In this document: in pieces, positions 1 through 9,428 of the stretch
How the letters are laid out: every line of letters starts with the position of its first letter
Position numbering within the stretch: the first letter of the stretch is position 1
Source of the DNA: an uncultured Flavonifractor sp.
Lineage (GTDB): Bacteria > Bacillota > Clostridia > Oscillospirales > Oscillospiraceae
Direction of reading: 5' to 3'
Assembly: GCA_947384055.1 (NCBI GenBank)
Contig: CANDFO010000007.1
Span: 1-53,467, forward strand
DNA: 53,467 bases
The notes under the pieces: model-generated
Told to the model about the DNA's origin: nothing
What the model saw: only the letters and a program-made list of their open reading frames with translations
Databases searched by the model: none
Program-made: the position numbers and the translations under genes

Positions 1-48
1 ACTACACTGACAAGCACACTCTTTCCCTACACGACGCTCTTCCGATCT
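1..48 (+). other. Illumina adapter/index contamination
   Basis: Bases 16-48 match the 33-base Illumina read-1 primer/adapter, starting ACACTCTTTCCC and ending GCTCTTCCGATCT. Bases 2-7 (CTACAC) match the end of the P5 adapter, which leaves bases 8-15 (TGACAAGC) as an 8-base i5 index. This is library sequence left on the contig end, not genomic DNA; genomic sequence starts at about base 49. Confidence 0.97.
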
Positions 49-111
49 TCACGTAAAAGTGAAATCTCCCCCTTGATAAGAGCGCTCTTCAGGCAGCCTT
101 TTAAAAACGAT

Positions 112-612
112 CTATTTCTGACTGGGCATAACCCAGAACTTCATAGTGGGATAGCTGATGACCACCTGCATCAGGATGTTTACAATATTTGCCAGAGTGG
201 GAGCGACGCCCGCGGGCACGCCCAAATTGATAAACAGAGCCTGACTGTAAGCGGGGAGGGCGGCGGAGAGAATCACCAGCACCACCGCCAGGATGATAAA
301 CTTGGGCACCGCCTTGCCAAACTCGGCGTTTGACTTAAACACAAGATTTTTCTGGACAAAAAAGTTGACTGTCTGGGCTGCCGCCGTCGCTACCAGAAAA
401 CTCAGAAAGCCGCACAGCATCAGGCTTTCCGGGGTGGTATAGTTGAAAATAAAAAACTGGAACGGCTGATTGCTGAAGGATTTGAACACAAAGCCGGTGC
501 AGACCCACATGACGATAAAATTGGTCACTGTGGCGCAGTTGGACAAGATGTTAAACTTGATGAACTCCCAAAGGGTGGGGTGCTCATCAATCCAGGTCTT
601 GATTGCTCCCAT
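112..612 (-). CDS. GtrA-like family membrane protein
   Basis: A 166-residue protein with about four hydrophobic segments (near residues 15-40, 60-85, 100-125 and 135-155), the size and layout of GtrA/DPMS-like proteins. These small membrane proteins are linked to translocating lipid-linked sugars during glycosylation of surface polymers. A start at 630 would give six more residues, but the ribosome-binding site GGAGGGG lies inside those codons, 9 nt before the ATG at 612, so 612 is preferred. It follows the GH3 gene directly (GH3 stop at 631) and is probably the last gene of that operon. The family call rests on hydrophobic pattern and size; the substrate is unknown. Confidence 0.75.
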   Translation of the reverse strand: MGAIKTWIDEHPTLWEFIKFNILSNCATVTNFIVMWVCTGFVFKSFSNQPFQFFIFNYTTPESLMLCGFLSFLVATAAAQTVNFFVQKNLVFKSNAEFGKAVPKFIILAVVLVILSAALPAYSQALFINLGVPAGVAPTLANIVNILMQVVISYPTMKFWVMPSQK

Positions 613-630
613 AGCCGTATTCCCCTCCAT

Positions 631-3048
631 TTATTTGATTGCGTCGGCGGCCTTCCGCCGCCGGCCCGAGCGGAAGAAGCCCCCGATCACCTGGCCCAGG
701 CCCTTGAAAAAGCGTCCGTTGCAGATAGTCAGAATCCCCTCTGCCATCTCCATGGTGCACATGCCTCCGGCCATTTTCGCAATGCCGCGGAAGGGCATAT
801 TGTAGATGAAGGTGATGTTCAAATCCGGGGTGCCCCTGGCAATGCTCTCATTGAGCTTGCGGGTCATAATGCGATAGACCAGCCGGGCCAGGCCGCTTTT
901 GGCATAGTAGAGCTGACAGATGGCGTCGTTCATCTCCAGCGTGCCGCTCCAGCTGCCGTCCGGGATGGGGCGGCCCAGCAGCTCCTCAAACTCCCGGTCG
1001 GAGACCGCCTTGATATTCCCCGTGTAATAGCTGGGCAGACGGGCCGTGTCGTAGGGGCATTCCGCTCCGGAATCCGCCACCGTCACCTTCCCGGTCAGTT
1101 TGATATCCGCAGAGGAGGCTCCCACCAGGACTTCATAGTCGCCTCCCTCCACCTCGAACCGGTTGGTCTTCACATTGAAATAGCGAAACGCCTTGTCGTC
1201 CAGCGGAATGGTGACAGTTCTGCTTTCCCCCGCCTTCAGGAACACCTTCTGGAAGCCCTTCAGCTCTTTGGCAGGCCGGAATACCTTGCCGTCCCGCCGG
1301 GAGACATAAAGCTGCGCCACCTCCGCACCGTCCATGCTCCCGGTGTTGGTCAGGGTAAAGACCGCCTCGTGCTCGCTGACCGTCAGGGCGTCATAGGAAA
1401 AGGTGGTGTAGCTCAGGCCAAATCCAAAGGGGAATAAAACCGGTATATTTGCCGTATCGTAATAGCGATAGCCCACGTAGAGGCCCTCGCGGTACTCGGC
1501 TGTCCGCTGTTTGGCCGGGAAATAAGGGGCGGAGGGGACATCCTCATAGCACAACGGGTAAGTTTCAGCCAGCCTGCCGGAGGGGTTGACCTCTCCCATT
1601 ATCACGCGCAGAACCGAGGAGGCACCTGCCTGGCCGCACAGATAACCGTGGACCAGGGCCTTACACTTGTCCAGCCAGGGGATTTCTATGGAAGAGCCTG
1701 CCGACAGGATGACTGCAACATTGGGATTGGCGGCGCTTACCGCCTGGAGCAAGTCCGTCTGGCTCTGGGGAAGGCGCATATGCGCCCGGTCCAGACCCTC
1801 GGACTCGCTGATCTCGTCCAGGCCCAGGTACACAAGCACCACATCGGCCTGCCCGGCCAGAGCCGCGGCTTTCTCCCGCATGGCCGGGTCGCCGGGGCCG
1901 GAGCGGGGATAGCCCGCCTCAAAGCCCACTACCTCCAGGCCGAAGCCGCCGATGACATCCATGGCGTTGTCCAGCCTGGTGGGGTTGACCACCGAGGAAC
2001 CCGCCCCTTGGTAGCGGGCTCTCTGGGCAAATTCACCGATAACGGCGACCTTTGTCCCCCGCTTCAGGGGGAGAAAGCCGTCCTCATTTTTCAGCAGAAC
2101 CGTAGATTCCGCCGCGGCCCTGGCAGCCAGGGCGTGGTGGGTCTCCACGCTGAATTTTTTTCCCTTGCGGGCGTCCACCGCCTGCCGGACGGACAGCAGC
2201 ACATCCAACAGCTCGTCTACCCGCCGGTTCACAAGCTCCTCGCTGATGCGCCCGCTCTTTACCGCCTCCACCAGCTCCAGGTCGGAGTCTCCGCCGGTGG
2301 TGGGCATCTCCAGATGGGAGCCCGCCCGGACGCCCTCCACATGGTCGTTGGAGCCGCCCCAGTCGGACACTACAAAGCCGTCAAAGCCCCACTCATTCCG
2401 GAGGATCTCCTGCAAAAGGTGTTCGTTCTCGTTGGCATAGACTCCGTTGACCCGATTATAGGAGGACATGATGGACTTGGCGTGTCCCTCTTTGACGGCG
2501 ATCTCAAAAGCGGTCAGGTAGATCTCCCGCAGCGTGCGCTCATCCAGCACGGAGTCGGAGGCCATCCGCCGCAGCTCCTGGGAGTTGGCGGCGAAGTGTT
2601 TCGGGCAGGCGGCCACACCCTCCGACTGGATTCCGCGGACATAGCCCGCGGCCATTTTCCCCGCCAGATAGGGGTCCTCGCAGAAATACTCAAAATTTCT
2701 GCCACACAGGGGACTGCGTTTGATATTGACGCCCGGTCCCAGCAGAACGCACACGTCCTGGGAGGCGGCCTCCACCCCCAGATGCCGCCCCAGCTCCTCC
2801 CCCAGCTCCGGGTCCCAGGAATTGGCCATTGTCGCGGCGGTGGGGTAGCAGGTGGCGGGGAGAGAGCCGTTGAGCCCCAGCTGGTCTCCGGCCCCCTCCT
2901 GCCTGCGGATGCCGTGGGGCCCGTCGGAGAGGGTGACGCTTTCAACCCCCAGCCGCTTTACGCTGCGGGTCTGCCAAAAGTCCTTGCCGGAGAGAAGATA
3001 GCATTTTTCCTCCAGCGTCATCTTCGATATGATATCCTGGTGTTTCAC
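631..3048 (-). CDS. Glycoside hydrolase family 3 beta-glucosidase
   Basis: About 805 residues in canonical GH3 order: the N-terminal TIM-barrel domain with the KHF motif near residues 150-152 and the nucleophile Asp in GFVVSDWGG (about residue 229), then the alpha/beta C-domain (VLLKNEDGFLPL onward), then a fibronectin-III-like domain near 560-660. About 120 residues of unknown function follow. No signal peptide, so probably cytoplasmic and acting on imported beta-linked oligosaccharides or glycosides. Start: TTG at 3054 is only 3 nt from the GGAG, whereas GTG at 3048 is 9 nt from it, so 3048 is chosen. It sits downstream of a second, membrane-anchored GH3 gene on the same strand. The family is certain; sugar specificity cannot be read from sequence. 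Confidence 0.93.
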   Translation of the reverse strand: MKHQDIISKMTLEEKCYLLSGKDFWQTRSVKRLGVESVTLSDGPHGIRRQEGAGDQLGLNGSLPATCYPTAATMANSWDPELGEELGRHLGVEAASQDVCVLLGPGVNIKRSPLCGRNFEYFCEDPYLAGKMAAGYVRGIQSEGVAACPKHFAANSQELRRMASDSVLDERTLREIYLTAFEIAVKEGHAKSIMSSYNRVNGVYANENEHLLQEILRNEWGFDGFVVSDWGGSNDHVEGVRAGSHLEMPTTGGDSDLELVEAVKSGRISEELVNRRVDELLDVLLSVRQAVDARKGKKFSVETHHALAARAAAESTVLLKNEDGFLPLKRGTKVAVIGEFAQRARYQGAGSSVVNPTRLDNAMDVIGGFGLEVVGFEAGYPRSGPGDPAMREKAAALAGQADVVLVYLGLDEISESEGLDRAHMRLPQSQTDLLQAVSAANPNVAVILSAGSSIEIPWLDKCKALVHGYLCGQAGASSVLRVIMGEVNPSGRLAETYPLCYEDVPSAPYFPAKQRTAEYREGLYVGYRYYDTANIPVLFPFGFGLSYTTFSYDALTVSEHEAVFTLTNTGSMDGAEVAQLYVSRRDGKVFRPAKELKGFQKVFLKAGESRTVTIPLDDKAFRYFNVKTNRFEVEGGDYEVLVGASSADIKLTGKVTVADSGAECPYDTARLPSYYTGNIKAVSDREFEELLGRPIPDGSWSGTLEMNDAICQLYYAKSGLARLVYRIMTRKLNESIARGTPDLNITFIYNMPFRGIAKMAGGMCTMEMAEGILTICNGRFFKGLGQVIGGFFRSGRRRKAADAIK

Positions 3049-3244
3049 CTTCAAACGCTCCTTCTGAAAAATCAGCTACGGAAACAACTCAGCCTGCCGC
3101 CGGGCAAGTCCCTGGAGACAGCGATTCTTGAGCAGCCGTATGGACGTTCTCTTTGTATCCTTTCCCAAATATGGGCCCCGGCTCGCGTCCCCTGGCGGGA
3201 GCGGGCCGGGGCCGGTTGCATACGCAAATGGATTGGGGAGGCTT

Positions 3245-6178
3245 TTATTTGCTCAGGCGCTTCTTATAGCCCTTCAGAATCAGGAATTCCAGCGCCGCCA
3301 GCACCACCACGGCGATAACGTCCACCACAATCAGGATGGTGCGCCAAACGGGGGTGGCAGTGGCCTTGGCATAGTTCTCCTCGGTGTAGGCCCGGCTGTT
3401 TACGGTGACAAAGAGGATGTTGTGGGCGGCCTCACGCATGGCCTGCTGCGCGCCGTTGGTCTCCCGGAAGCGGACATTGTTGGTCTCTGTCTGATAGGCC
3501 ACCAGCATCAGGTCGGTGCCGTTGCGGATGGCCTGGTCCGCGCTCATGTAGCCGTATACGCCGAAGTAATCGGTCTCCACAAAGCCCTGGAAGCCCCACT
3601 CGTCCCGGAGCACGGTCTTGCACAGGGCGGCGGTGCCGCCCGCCCAGCGGTTGCCGATGTAGTTGAAGGAGGACATGACGGCCTCACAGCCCGCGTCCTT
3701 CACGCACATCTCAAAGGGCTTCAGGTAGATCTCGCGGATGGCCTGCTCGGTGGACCAGGTGCAGATCATGTCGCAGCGGTTGCCCTCCTGGTCGTTGAGG
3801 GCGAAGTGCTTCATGTAGGAGTAGACGCCGTGCTCCTTGGCGCCGGCCACCGCGTTGGCGGCGATGAAGCCGGAGAGGACGCCGTCCTCGGAGTAATACT
3901 CAAAGTTGCGGCCGGCAAAGGCGGTGCGGTGGATGTTCATGGCGGGGGCATACCAGCCGGAGGTGTTCATCTCGTCGGCCATTTTGCCGATGCTGTCGCC
4001 AAAGTCGTGGGCCAGGTCCTTGCTCCAGGTGGCGGCGATCATCACGGCGGCGGGGAAACCCACAGAGCCCACGCCGGTGAAGTTGTTGTTGATGGAGGCG
4101 GGGCCGTCGTTGTCGTTGGTGCGGACTTTGCCGATGGAGTCCACGGAGTTGGTCTGATAGCCGCCCAGGGAGATCAGGGCGTTCATGTCGTCCAAAGTCA
4201 TCTGGTCCAGCAGCTCATCCCACTTGGGGTCGTCATAGGCCAGACCCCGCAGGTCCTTCAGCTGGAGGCCGTTCCTGGCCCCGGTGGTGATGGGGGCGGC
4301 GTCCGGATCCTCGTCGGCGGCAGTGGCCTCGGCGGTCAGATAATTGGAGATGTTGTAGAAGCCGGCCTTATCCTCTGCGCTCATGCTGTGGCTGGCGGGG
4401 GCGGCAGTGGCGGCGGCATAGTTGGCAAACCCGCCGGCCCGGGACAGGTAGGTCACATCGCCCTCGGCATACTCAAACTGGTTGACGGCGGCAGTCCGGT
4501 CGCTCTCGCGCTTGTTGTTTTCGCCGTAGGTCACGGTGGAGAGCACCGTATAGGGCTGGGAGTCGATGACGGTGTGGGAGTCGGTGTTGATGGAGATAAC
4601 GTACTCGCCGCCCTCCAGCACATAGCAGCCCGCGCCGTGGGCGTCATAGGCAGCCAGGTCCTCCACGGGGAAGGAAATGGCGACGGTTTCGGAGGCGCCG
4701 GGCTCCAGCAGGCCGGTCTTGGCGAACTCCACCAGGTTGGCGCTGGCTTTCTCAATGCCGCCGTCGGTGTAGGGCGGGTCCACATAGACCTCCACCACGT
4801 CCCGCCCGGCCGCGGAGCCGGTATTGGTGACGGTCACGTCGAACGTGATGACCCCATCACGTTCGGAGATGGGTCCCATCTCCTGCTTGAAGGAGGTATA
4901 GCTCAGGCCGTAGCCAAAGGGATACTGAACCACGCTGTCGTAGTTGATAAAGCCCTCTTTGGCGGCAGTCTCATAGAACTTGTAGCCCACGTAGATGCCC
5001 TCAACATAGTTGACAAAGTTGGGGACCTCGGTCACTTCGCCGCCGAAGCTGGCGCCGTGGTACTCAAATTCCTGCATATTGTCATACAGGAAGCTGCCGA
5101 AGTTGTTCCACCAGGGGGTGGCCTCTAGGTCGTACACGTAGGTGTCCACCAGGTGGCCGGAGGGATTGACCGTGCCGGCGACAATCTCGCCCAGGGCGGT
5201 AAAGCCGGCCTGACCGGTGCCGGGGCAGGCGATGAGGCCTTTAATCTGGGGGTAATCCTCCACCCAGCCCAGCTCGAAGGCGTTGGCGCCGTTATAGACC
5301 ACGATGACGTTGTCAAAATTGGAGCACACCAGCTCCACCATCTCCTCCTCCCGGTTGGACAGCTGGAGGAAGTGGTCGCCGGCGTCCCAGTCGTTGCCCT
5401 CGTTGAGGGTGTCGTCATAGGTGCCGATGTAGTAGGTATTGCCCTTGCCGCTGCGCTGGGCATAGGTGCCGTCGATTACGCTGAGCATATCGTTGGGCAG
5501 GTCCGCGCCCTCGCCGCCCACACGGGTGATGACGATCATCGCGGTATCGGAAAAGCTCTTGGCGTTATTGATCAGCTCGTCGGTGTACAGGCTCACGTTG
5601 GGCTCCGGCAGGGTCCAGTCCTGATTCCACATGCCCACCACCGGACGGTCGGCCTTATAGCCGGTATAGAACTGCTCCAGCTCGGTGTTGAGCGTGATGC
5701 CCGCGTCGCTGAGGCCCTGAAGCAGGGTGACGGTGGGATAGGCGTCGTTCAGCGCGCCGGAGCCGGTGCCACCGTAACAGGGATTGGTGGAGGCCCAGCC
5801 GAATACGTTGAGCCTGGCCCCGCCGGACAGAGGGAGAATCCCGCCGTCGTTTTCCAGCAGGACGATGCCCTCCTCCGCCATAGCCGTCACCAGCTGGGTA
5901 GCCTCGGCGGTGGTGGCCTCGGTGAGATAGGAGGTCTCGCTGACCAGGTCCAGCATGCTGGACATGGGGCCGGTGCAGATGAGGTTTGCCACGATGACCA
6001 GGGCCAGCAGGATGGCGATGCCCGCCTCACAGCGGACCAGGAACTTTTTGGCCTTGTCCATGTTTTTGCAGATGACCATGACCGCAATGGCCAGAACAGC
6101 GATCACCGCAAAGACGATCAGGTGTACTTTGATCTGGTCCAATACTTTCACGACATCATCCATGTTGATACTGAGCAT
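3245..6178 (-). CDS. Membrane-anchored GH3 hydrolase, permuted domain order
   Basis: A 977-residue protein with two N-terminal membrane segments (about 18-37 and 52-68), then the GH3 C-terminal domain (GIVLLENDGGILPL from about 95), a fibronectin-III-like domain, and only then the GH3 catalytic barrel, with MKHFALND and the nucleophile Asp870 in FVETDYFG. A third membrane segment closes the protein (about 944-968), followed by a basic tail. The order is therefore reversed relative to ordinary GH3 enzymes; reversed GH3s are known from ruminococci. The membrane anchors suggest it works at the outer face of the membrane, feeding the cytoplasmic GH3 next to it. The ATG at 6178 has GGAGGA 6 nt upstream; the longer frame from 6349 is not supported. 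Confidence 0.92.
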   Translation of the reverse strand: MLSINMDDVVKVLDQIKVHLIVFAVIAVLAIAVMVICKNMDKAKKFLVRCEAGIAILLALVIVANLICTGPMSSMLDLVSETSYLTEATTAEATQLVTAMAEEGIVLLENDGGILPLSGGARLNVFGWASTNPCYGGTGSGALNDAYPTVTLLQGLSDAGITLNTELEQFYTGYKADRPVVGMWNQDWTLPEPNVSLYTDELINNAKSFSDTAMIVITRVGGEGADLPNDMLSVIDGTYAQRSGKGNTYYIGTYDDTLNEGNDWDAGDHFLQLSNREEEMVELVCSNFDNVIVVYNGANAFELGWVEDYPQIKGLIACPGTGQAGFTALGEIVAGTVNPSGHLVDTYVYDLEATPWWNNFGSFLYDNMQEFEYHGASFGGEVTEVPNFVNYVEGIYVGYKFYETAAKEGFINYDSVVQYPFGYGLSYTSFKQEMGPISERDGVITFDVTVTNTGSAAGRDVVEVYVDPPYTDGGIEKASANLVEFAKTGLLEPGASETVAISFPVEDLAAYDAHGAGCYVLEGGEYVISINTDSHTVIDSQPYTVLSTVTYGENNKRESDRTAAVNQFEYAEGDVTYLSRAGGFANYAAATAAPASHSMSAEDKAGFYNISNYLTAEATAADEDPDAAPITTGARNGLQLKDLRGLAYDDPKWDELLDQMTLDDMNALISLGGYQTNSVDSIGKVRTNDNDGPASINNNFTGVGSVGFPAAVMIAATWSKDLAHDFGDSIGKMADEMNTSGWYAPAMNIHRTAFAGRNFEYYSEDGVLSGFIAANAVAGAKEHGVYSYMKHFALNDQEGNRCDMICTWSTEQAIREIYLKPFEMCVKDAGCEAVMSSFNYIGNRWAGGTAALCKTVLRDEWGFQGFVETDYFGVYGYMSADQAIRNGTDLMLVAYQTETNNVRFRETNGAQQAMREAAHNILFVTVNSRAYTEENYAKATATPVWRTILIVVDVIAVVVLAALEFLILKGYKKRLSK

Positions 6179-6266
6179 ATTGGTTCCTCCTCTTTCAATA
6201 TTTTTTGTGCGAGACAGCTTTTTGCACAAGCCGGAGCGGATGGCAGCCCGGCTTCTTGTGTAGTAT

Positions 6267-6330
6267 TTTATAGCATAAAAAAAGAGGGCCGTGGGCCCTC
6301 CTTCGTAAATTGACGGGGTTCCTTCGTATT
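6267..6330 (-). promoter_or_regulatory. LytTR-type operator and promoter of the GH3 operon
   Basis: Read on the minus strand, ATACGAAGG (6322-6330) is followed after exactly 12 bp by TTACGAAGG (6301-6309). Nine-bp direct repeats spaced by 12 bp are the standard LytTR-domain binding geometry. Downstream is an extended -10, TGCTATAAA (6267-6275), with no recognisable -35, as expected for an activated promoter. The LytTR regulator at 7701-8411 is the obvious candidate activator. Confidence 0.7.
6277..6300 (-). terminator. Rho-independent terminator of the regulator/kinase operon
   Basis: On the minus strand GAGGGCC-CAC-GGCCCTC (6284-6300) is followed by seven T (6277-6283). It lies about 80 bp after the histidine kinase stop and separates that operon from the GH3 operon. 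Confidence 0.85.
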
Positions 6331-6378
6331 TTGCTGTGGGATTTGACATTTTACTGAAAAATACGGCGCTGTTTTTGG

Positions 6379-7704
6379 CTATTTTGCTGCTCCATTATCT
6401 GGAATTGGAAGCAGTACCTGGAGTACAAACCACTGTTTTTCCATCCGGGCAGTCGCGCTTCCGCCGTACTTTTTTGCTACAAAGCGGATGCTCTTCAGGC
6501 CGTAGCCGTGAAAATCCCGGTCCGCTTTGGTAGTCACGGGGAAGTCCCCGGAAAAACGCAGGTTCCCCTCACAGTAATTTTCACAGCGCACCAGCACAAA
6601 TCCCCGCCGGGCGGAGACCGTCACATGGATCAGGCGTTTTTCCGGCGCGGCAATCCGCTCCTCGCACTCGATGGCGTTGTCCAGCGCGTTGCCGAACACG
6701 GCGCTGAGGTCCATGGGCTCCACAAAGTTCAGCAGAGTCCCGTCAGCCACGCAGGTAAGGGCGATTTTGTGCCGGGCGCAGTAGAGGCTCTTGCTGGTGA
6801 GAATGGTATCCAGCACCTGATTGCCCGTCTTGTTTTGAGCCTCATAGTCTCGGATCTCCTCCTCCATCTGGTCCAGAAAGGCCGCGCGCTTGGCGGAGTC
6901 CGGCTCCGCCCGCAGAACGGTAATCTGATGCTTCAGGTCGTGATACTTGCGGTTGATCAGGTCGATGCTCTCCCGGGAGAGCTGGTACTGCCGGTACTGG
7001 GAACGCAGGGTGTTCTGCACCGCCTCCAGCTCCCGCCGCACCCGCAGGTCGTGGCATTGAACGTGATGGGCGTAAAGAATCGCCAGACCGCCCAGATCCA
7101 TGATGGTGCGGATATTATAGATCTCCCCGCTGTACCGCCCGCTGAACGGGGTCTGCACAGACAAAAAGCTCAGATTGCTGGCAGCAAATTCCGCGATGCC
7201 GATGATCACTGCCGAGCACAATTCCCCCCGGGTTATGCGCATAGGCCCTGGTCTGGCAGCAAATCTCCGCAGCAGCCAGCTGACCAGCAGGAAGCAGGGG
7301 AGATAGACCGCCGCCAGCAGCAGCGCGGCGGGCAGAAACGCGCCGCCGCTCCGCTCCAGCAGGAGGAAGCAGTGGAGCTGCCACTCCAGAGAGGCGGCAA
7401 ATTCCGCCAGCACAAAGGCCTGTACGGTGTAGTAGGCCGCGTCGGTCCACTCCAGCTGGCAGCAGGTGCCCACCAGCAGCAGCATGATACCCACTGCTGC
7501 TGTCATGCAGGGAATCCACAGCGCAATGGGCAGGTCGTCTGTCAGCACCAGAAACGCCGTCAAAACCGCCAGCAGGAAACCCGACCAGCTCCACAGCCGC
7601 CATCCCCTCAGCCGCCGCTCCAGAAAGAGGATATAGACCATGCAGGCCCCCCACTCCGCCAGGGCGGTGTACAGCCTTGGAATATCGGGGAGGATGTCGC
7701 TCAT
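6379..7704 (-). CDS. AgrC-like sensor histidine kinase (GHKL type)
   Basis: A 441-residue membrane kinase. About six hydrophobic segments fill residues 10-215. Then comes a dimerisation/phosphoacceptor helix with KYHDLKHQI (probable phospho-His255) and a GHKL ATPase domain with the N-box GNALDNAIEC (Asn339, Asn343) and a G-box HGYGLKSI near the end. This is the architecture of peptide-sensing AgrC kinases paired with LytTR regulators. Its ATG overlaps the response regulator stop by 4 bp (7701-7704), so the two are translationally coupled. No AgrB/AgrD-like pair was found in the window, so the signal is unknown. Confidence 0.92.
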   Translation of the reverse strand: MSDILPDIPRLYTALAEWGACMVYILFLERRLRGWRLWSWSGFLLAVLTAFLVLTDDLPIALWIPCMTAAVGIMLLLVGTCCQLEWTDAAYYTVQAFVLAEFAASLEWQLHCFLLLERSGGAFLPAALLLAAVYLPCFLLVSWLLRRFAARPGPMRITRGELCSAVIIGIAEFAASNLSFLSVQTPFSGRYSGEIYNIRTIMDLGGLAILYAHHVQCHDLRVRRELEAVQNTLRSQYRQYQLSRESIDLINRKYHDLKHQITVLRAEPDSAKRAAFLDQMEEEIRDYEAQNKTGNQVLDTILTSKSLYCARHKIALTCVADGTLLNFVEPMDLSAVFGNALDNAIECEERIAAPEKRLIHVTVSARRGFVLVRCENYCEGNLRFSGDFPVTTKADRDFHGYGLKSIRFVAKKYGGSATARMEKQWFVLQVLLPIPDNGAAK

Positions 7705-8411
7705 TTCAGCACCCCGCCCATGTAGTCGCTCAGAGCCTCCATAAAGGCGTTTTTCCGGGGGCGGCTCAGCTTCAGAGCCTCTCCCCGCACCACCGCGCAG
7801 CCGTCCTGGATGCCCTCCACATGCTCCAGATTGATGAGATAGCTGTTATTTCCCCGGAAAAACGGCAGGTCGGCCAGGCTGCGCTCGGTCTCACGCATAG
7901 TGAGGGTGGCGTTAAAACTGCCCACGGCGGTGTGAAAGGTCAGGTCATGGTCCCGGCTCTCCACATAGTAGATTTGAGAGGCCTCCAGCTTCCGGGCGCC
8001 CCCCTTAACCGGCACGGTGAGATACCGGGCTGCCCGGCGCTTCATCCGGGTAATGGCCCGGTCCAGCCGCTGGGAAAAGGCAAAATAGCTCACGGGCTTG
8101 AGTACGTAGTCCAGGGCGTCCACGGAGTAGCCCTGAATGGCATACTGAGGCATGTTGGTGATAAAGATAATGACGACCTCCGGGTCCACCTCCCGGATCT
8201 TCCGGGCGGCGGTCATACCGTCCATAAAGCGCATTTCCACATCCATGAGGATGAGGTCAAACCGGGGGCGGTATCCCTCGGCAATTTCGTCCCCGTCGGT
8301 AAACACCGTGAGCTCCATGGCCTCCCCGCTCTCCCGGCGGTACTGATCCAGGTAATCCTGAAGCCGCTGGACATCGGCTGAATCATCGTCTACAATTGCA
8401 ACGCGGATCAT
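7701..8411 (-). CDS. LytTR-family response regulator
   Basis: 236 residues: a receiver domain (about 1-120) with acidic VDDD at the N-terminus, phospho-acceptor Asp57 in LILMDVEM and the Lys in VLKPVS near 100, then a LytTR DNA-binding domain (about 135-236). The start at 8411 has GGAGGGGG 7 nt upstream; the frame upstream to 8453 lacks a site. First gene of the pair with the AgrC-like kinase. LytTR domains bind paired 9-bp direct repeats; such a pair lies in front of the GH3 operon at 6301-6330, so hydrolase control is the likely job. Confidence 0.94.
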   Translation of the reverse strand: MIRVAIVDDDSADVQRLQDYLDQYRRESGEAMELTVFTDGDEIAEGYRPRFDLILMDVEMRFMDGMTAARKIREVDPEVVIIFITNMPQYAIQGYSVDALDYVLKPVSYFAFSQRLDRAITRMKRRAARYLTVPVKGGARKLEASQIYYVESRDHDLTFHTAVGSFNATLTMRETERSLADLPFFRGNNSYLINLEHVEGIQDGCAVVRGEALKLSRPRKNAFMEALSDYMGGVLK

Positions 8412-8747
8412 GCTGTACCCCCTCCCCGGCTGTATCGCCCGGTACTCCTCCAAGACAGAAGGTTGCTGTAGAGCGGCATCTCATACATCAATCTGGTTTT
8501 TCTATTTTACCATTAATTTCTGGCTATCACAAGCATATTTTCAAAAGTTTTCCAAAGCAACCGTTCCGCTCCGACCGAAAACCCGGCCGAAAGAATGCGG
8601 CGTCCCGCCCCGCGCATAATTTTAAACCGCCCATTCCATACTATAGCGGAATTCCTGTACAGGGCCTGCGCTTCCGCCGCCGCATCCACGGCTTCAAACG
8701 GGGCGGAGGAAGCGCTGTCAAAACTTTTCCCACGGGAGGCCCGCGCC

Positions 8748-9428
8748 ATGGTTATCGCAATCCTGCGCACTGTCATTCTCTATCTGCTCATCATCGCCGG
8801 CATCCGTCTGATGGGCAAGCGTCAGGTGGGGGAGCTGGAGCCGTCCGAGCTGGTGCTGGCCCTTATCATCGCGGACCTGGCCGCCGTCCCCATGCAGGAT
8901 TTTGGTATTCCTCTGCTCACCGGCATTATCCCAATCCTCACCCTGCTGTGCATTACCATGCTTCTCTCCGTGCTGACTATGCACAGCGTCCGCTTCCGGG
9001 CCATTGTCTGCGGACGCCCCTCCATCATCGTGGAAAACGGAAAGCTCCACCAGCGGGAGATGCGCAAAAACCGCTTTACCATCGACGAGCTCATGGAGGA
9101 GCTCCGCATGAAGGGAATCACCGACCTGTCCACGGTAAAATACGCCATCCTGGAGACCAACGGTCAGATCTCCGTCCTGCCCTACGCCAATCAGCTGCCC
9201 GTCACGGCGGAGCAGATGAACGTTACCCCCGACGACGTGGGTCTGCCCATCGTCATCATCAACGACGGACGCGTGCTGGAGCACAATCTGCGCACCCGCG
9301 GACTGGACCGGGGCTGGCTGGACAAGCAGCTCCAGGGGCAGAAGCTCCACCACCCCAGAGAGGTCTTTCTGCTGACGGTGGATGAGCAGAAGCGGGTCTA
9401 TCTGGTCAAAAAGGAGGCGGTGAAATGA
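8748..9428 (+). CDS. YetF/DUF421 family membrane protein
   Basis: 226 residues with three N-terminal membrane segments (about 3-20, 30-50, 58-78) and a soluble cytoplasmic DUF421 domain containing RMKGITDLSTVKYAILETNGQISVL, the conserved core of the family. B. subtilis YetF-like proteins are membrane proteins of the spore or vegetative envelope with unsettled function. The ATG at 8748 has GGGAGG 8 nt upstream; upstream in-frame codons are not convincing. The stop overlaps the next gene by 4 bp (ATGA), making a two-gene operon with a DUF4363 protein, an arrangement common in Clostridia. Confidence 0.9.
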   Translation: MVIAILRTVILYLLIIAGIRLMGKRQVGELEPSELVLALIIADLAAVPMQDFGIPLLTGIIPILTLLCITMLLSVLTMHSVRFRAIVCGRPSIIVENGKLHQREMRKNRFTIDELMEELRMKGITDLSTVKYAILETNGQISVLPYANQLPVTAEQMNVTPDDVGLPIVIINDGRVLEHNLRTRGLDRGWLDKQLQGQKLHHPREVFLLTVDEQKRVYLVKKEAVK

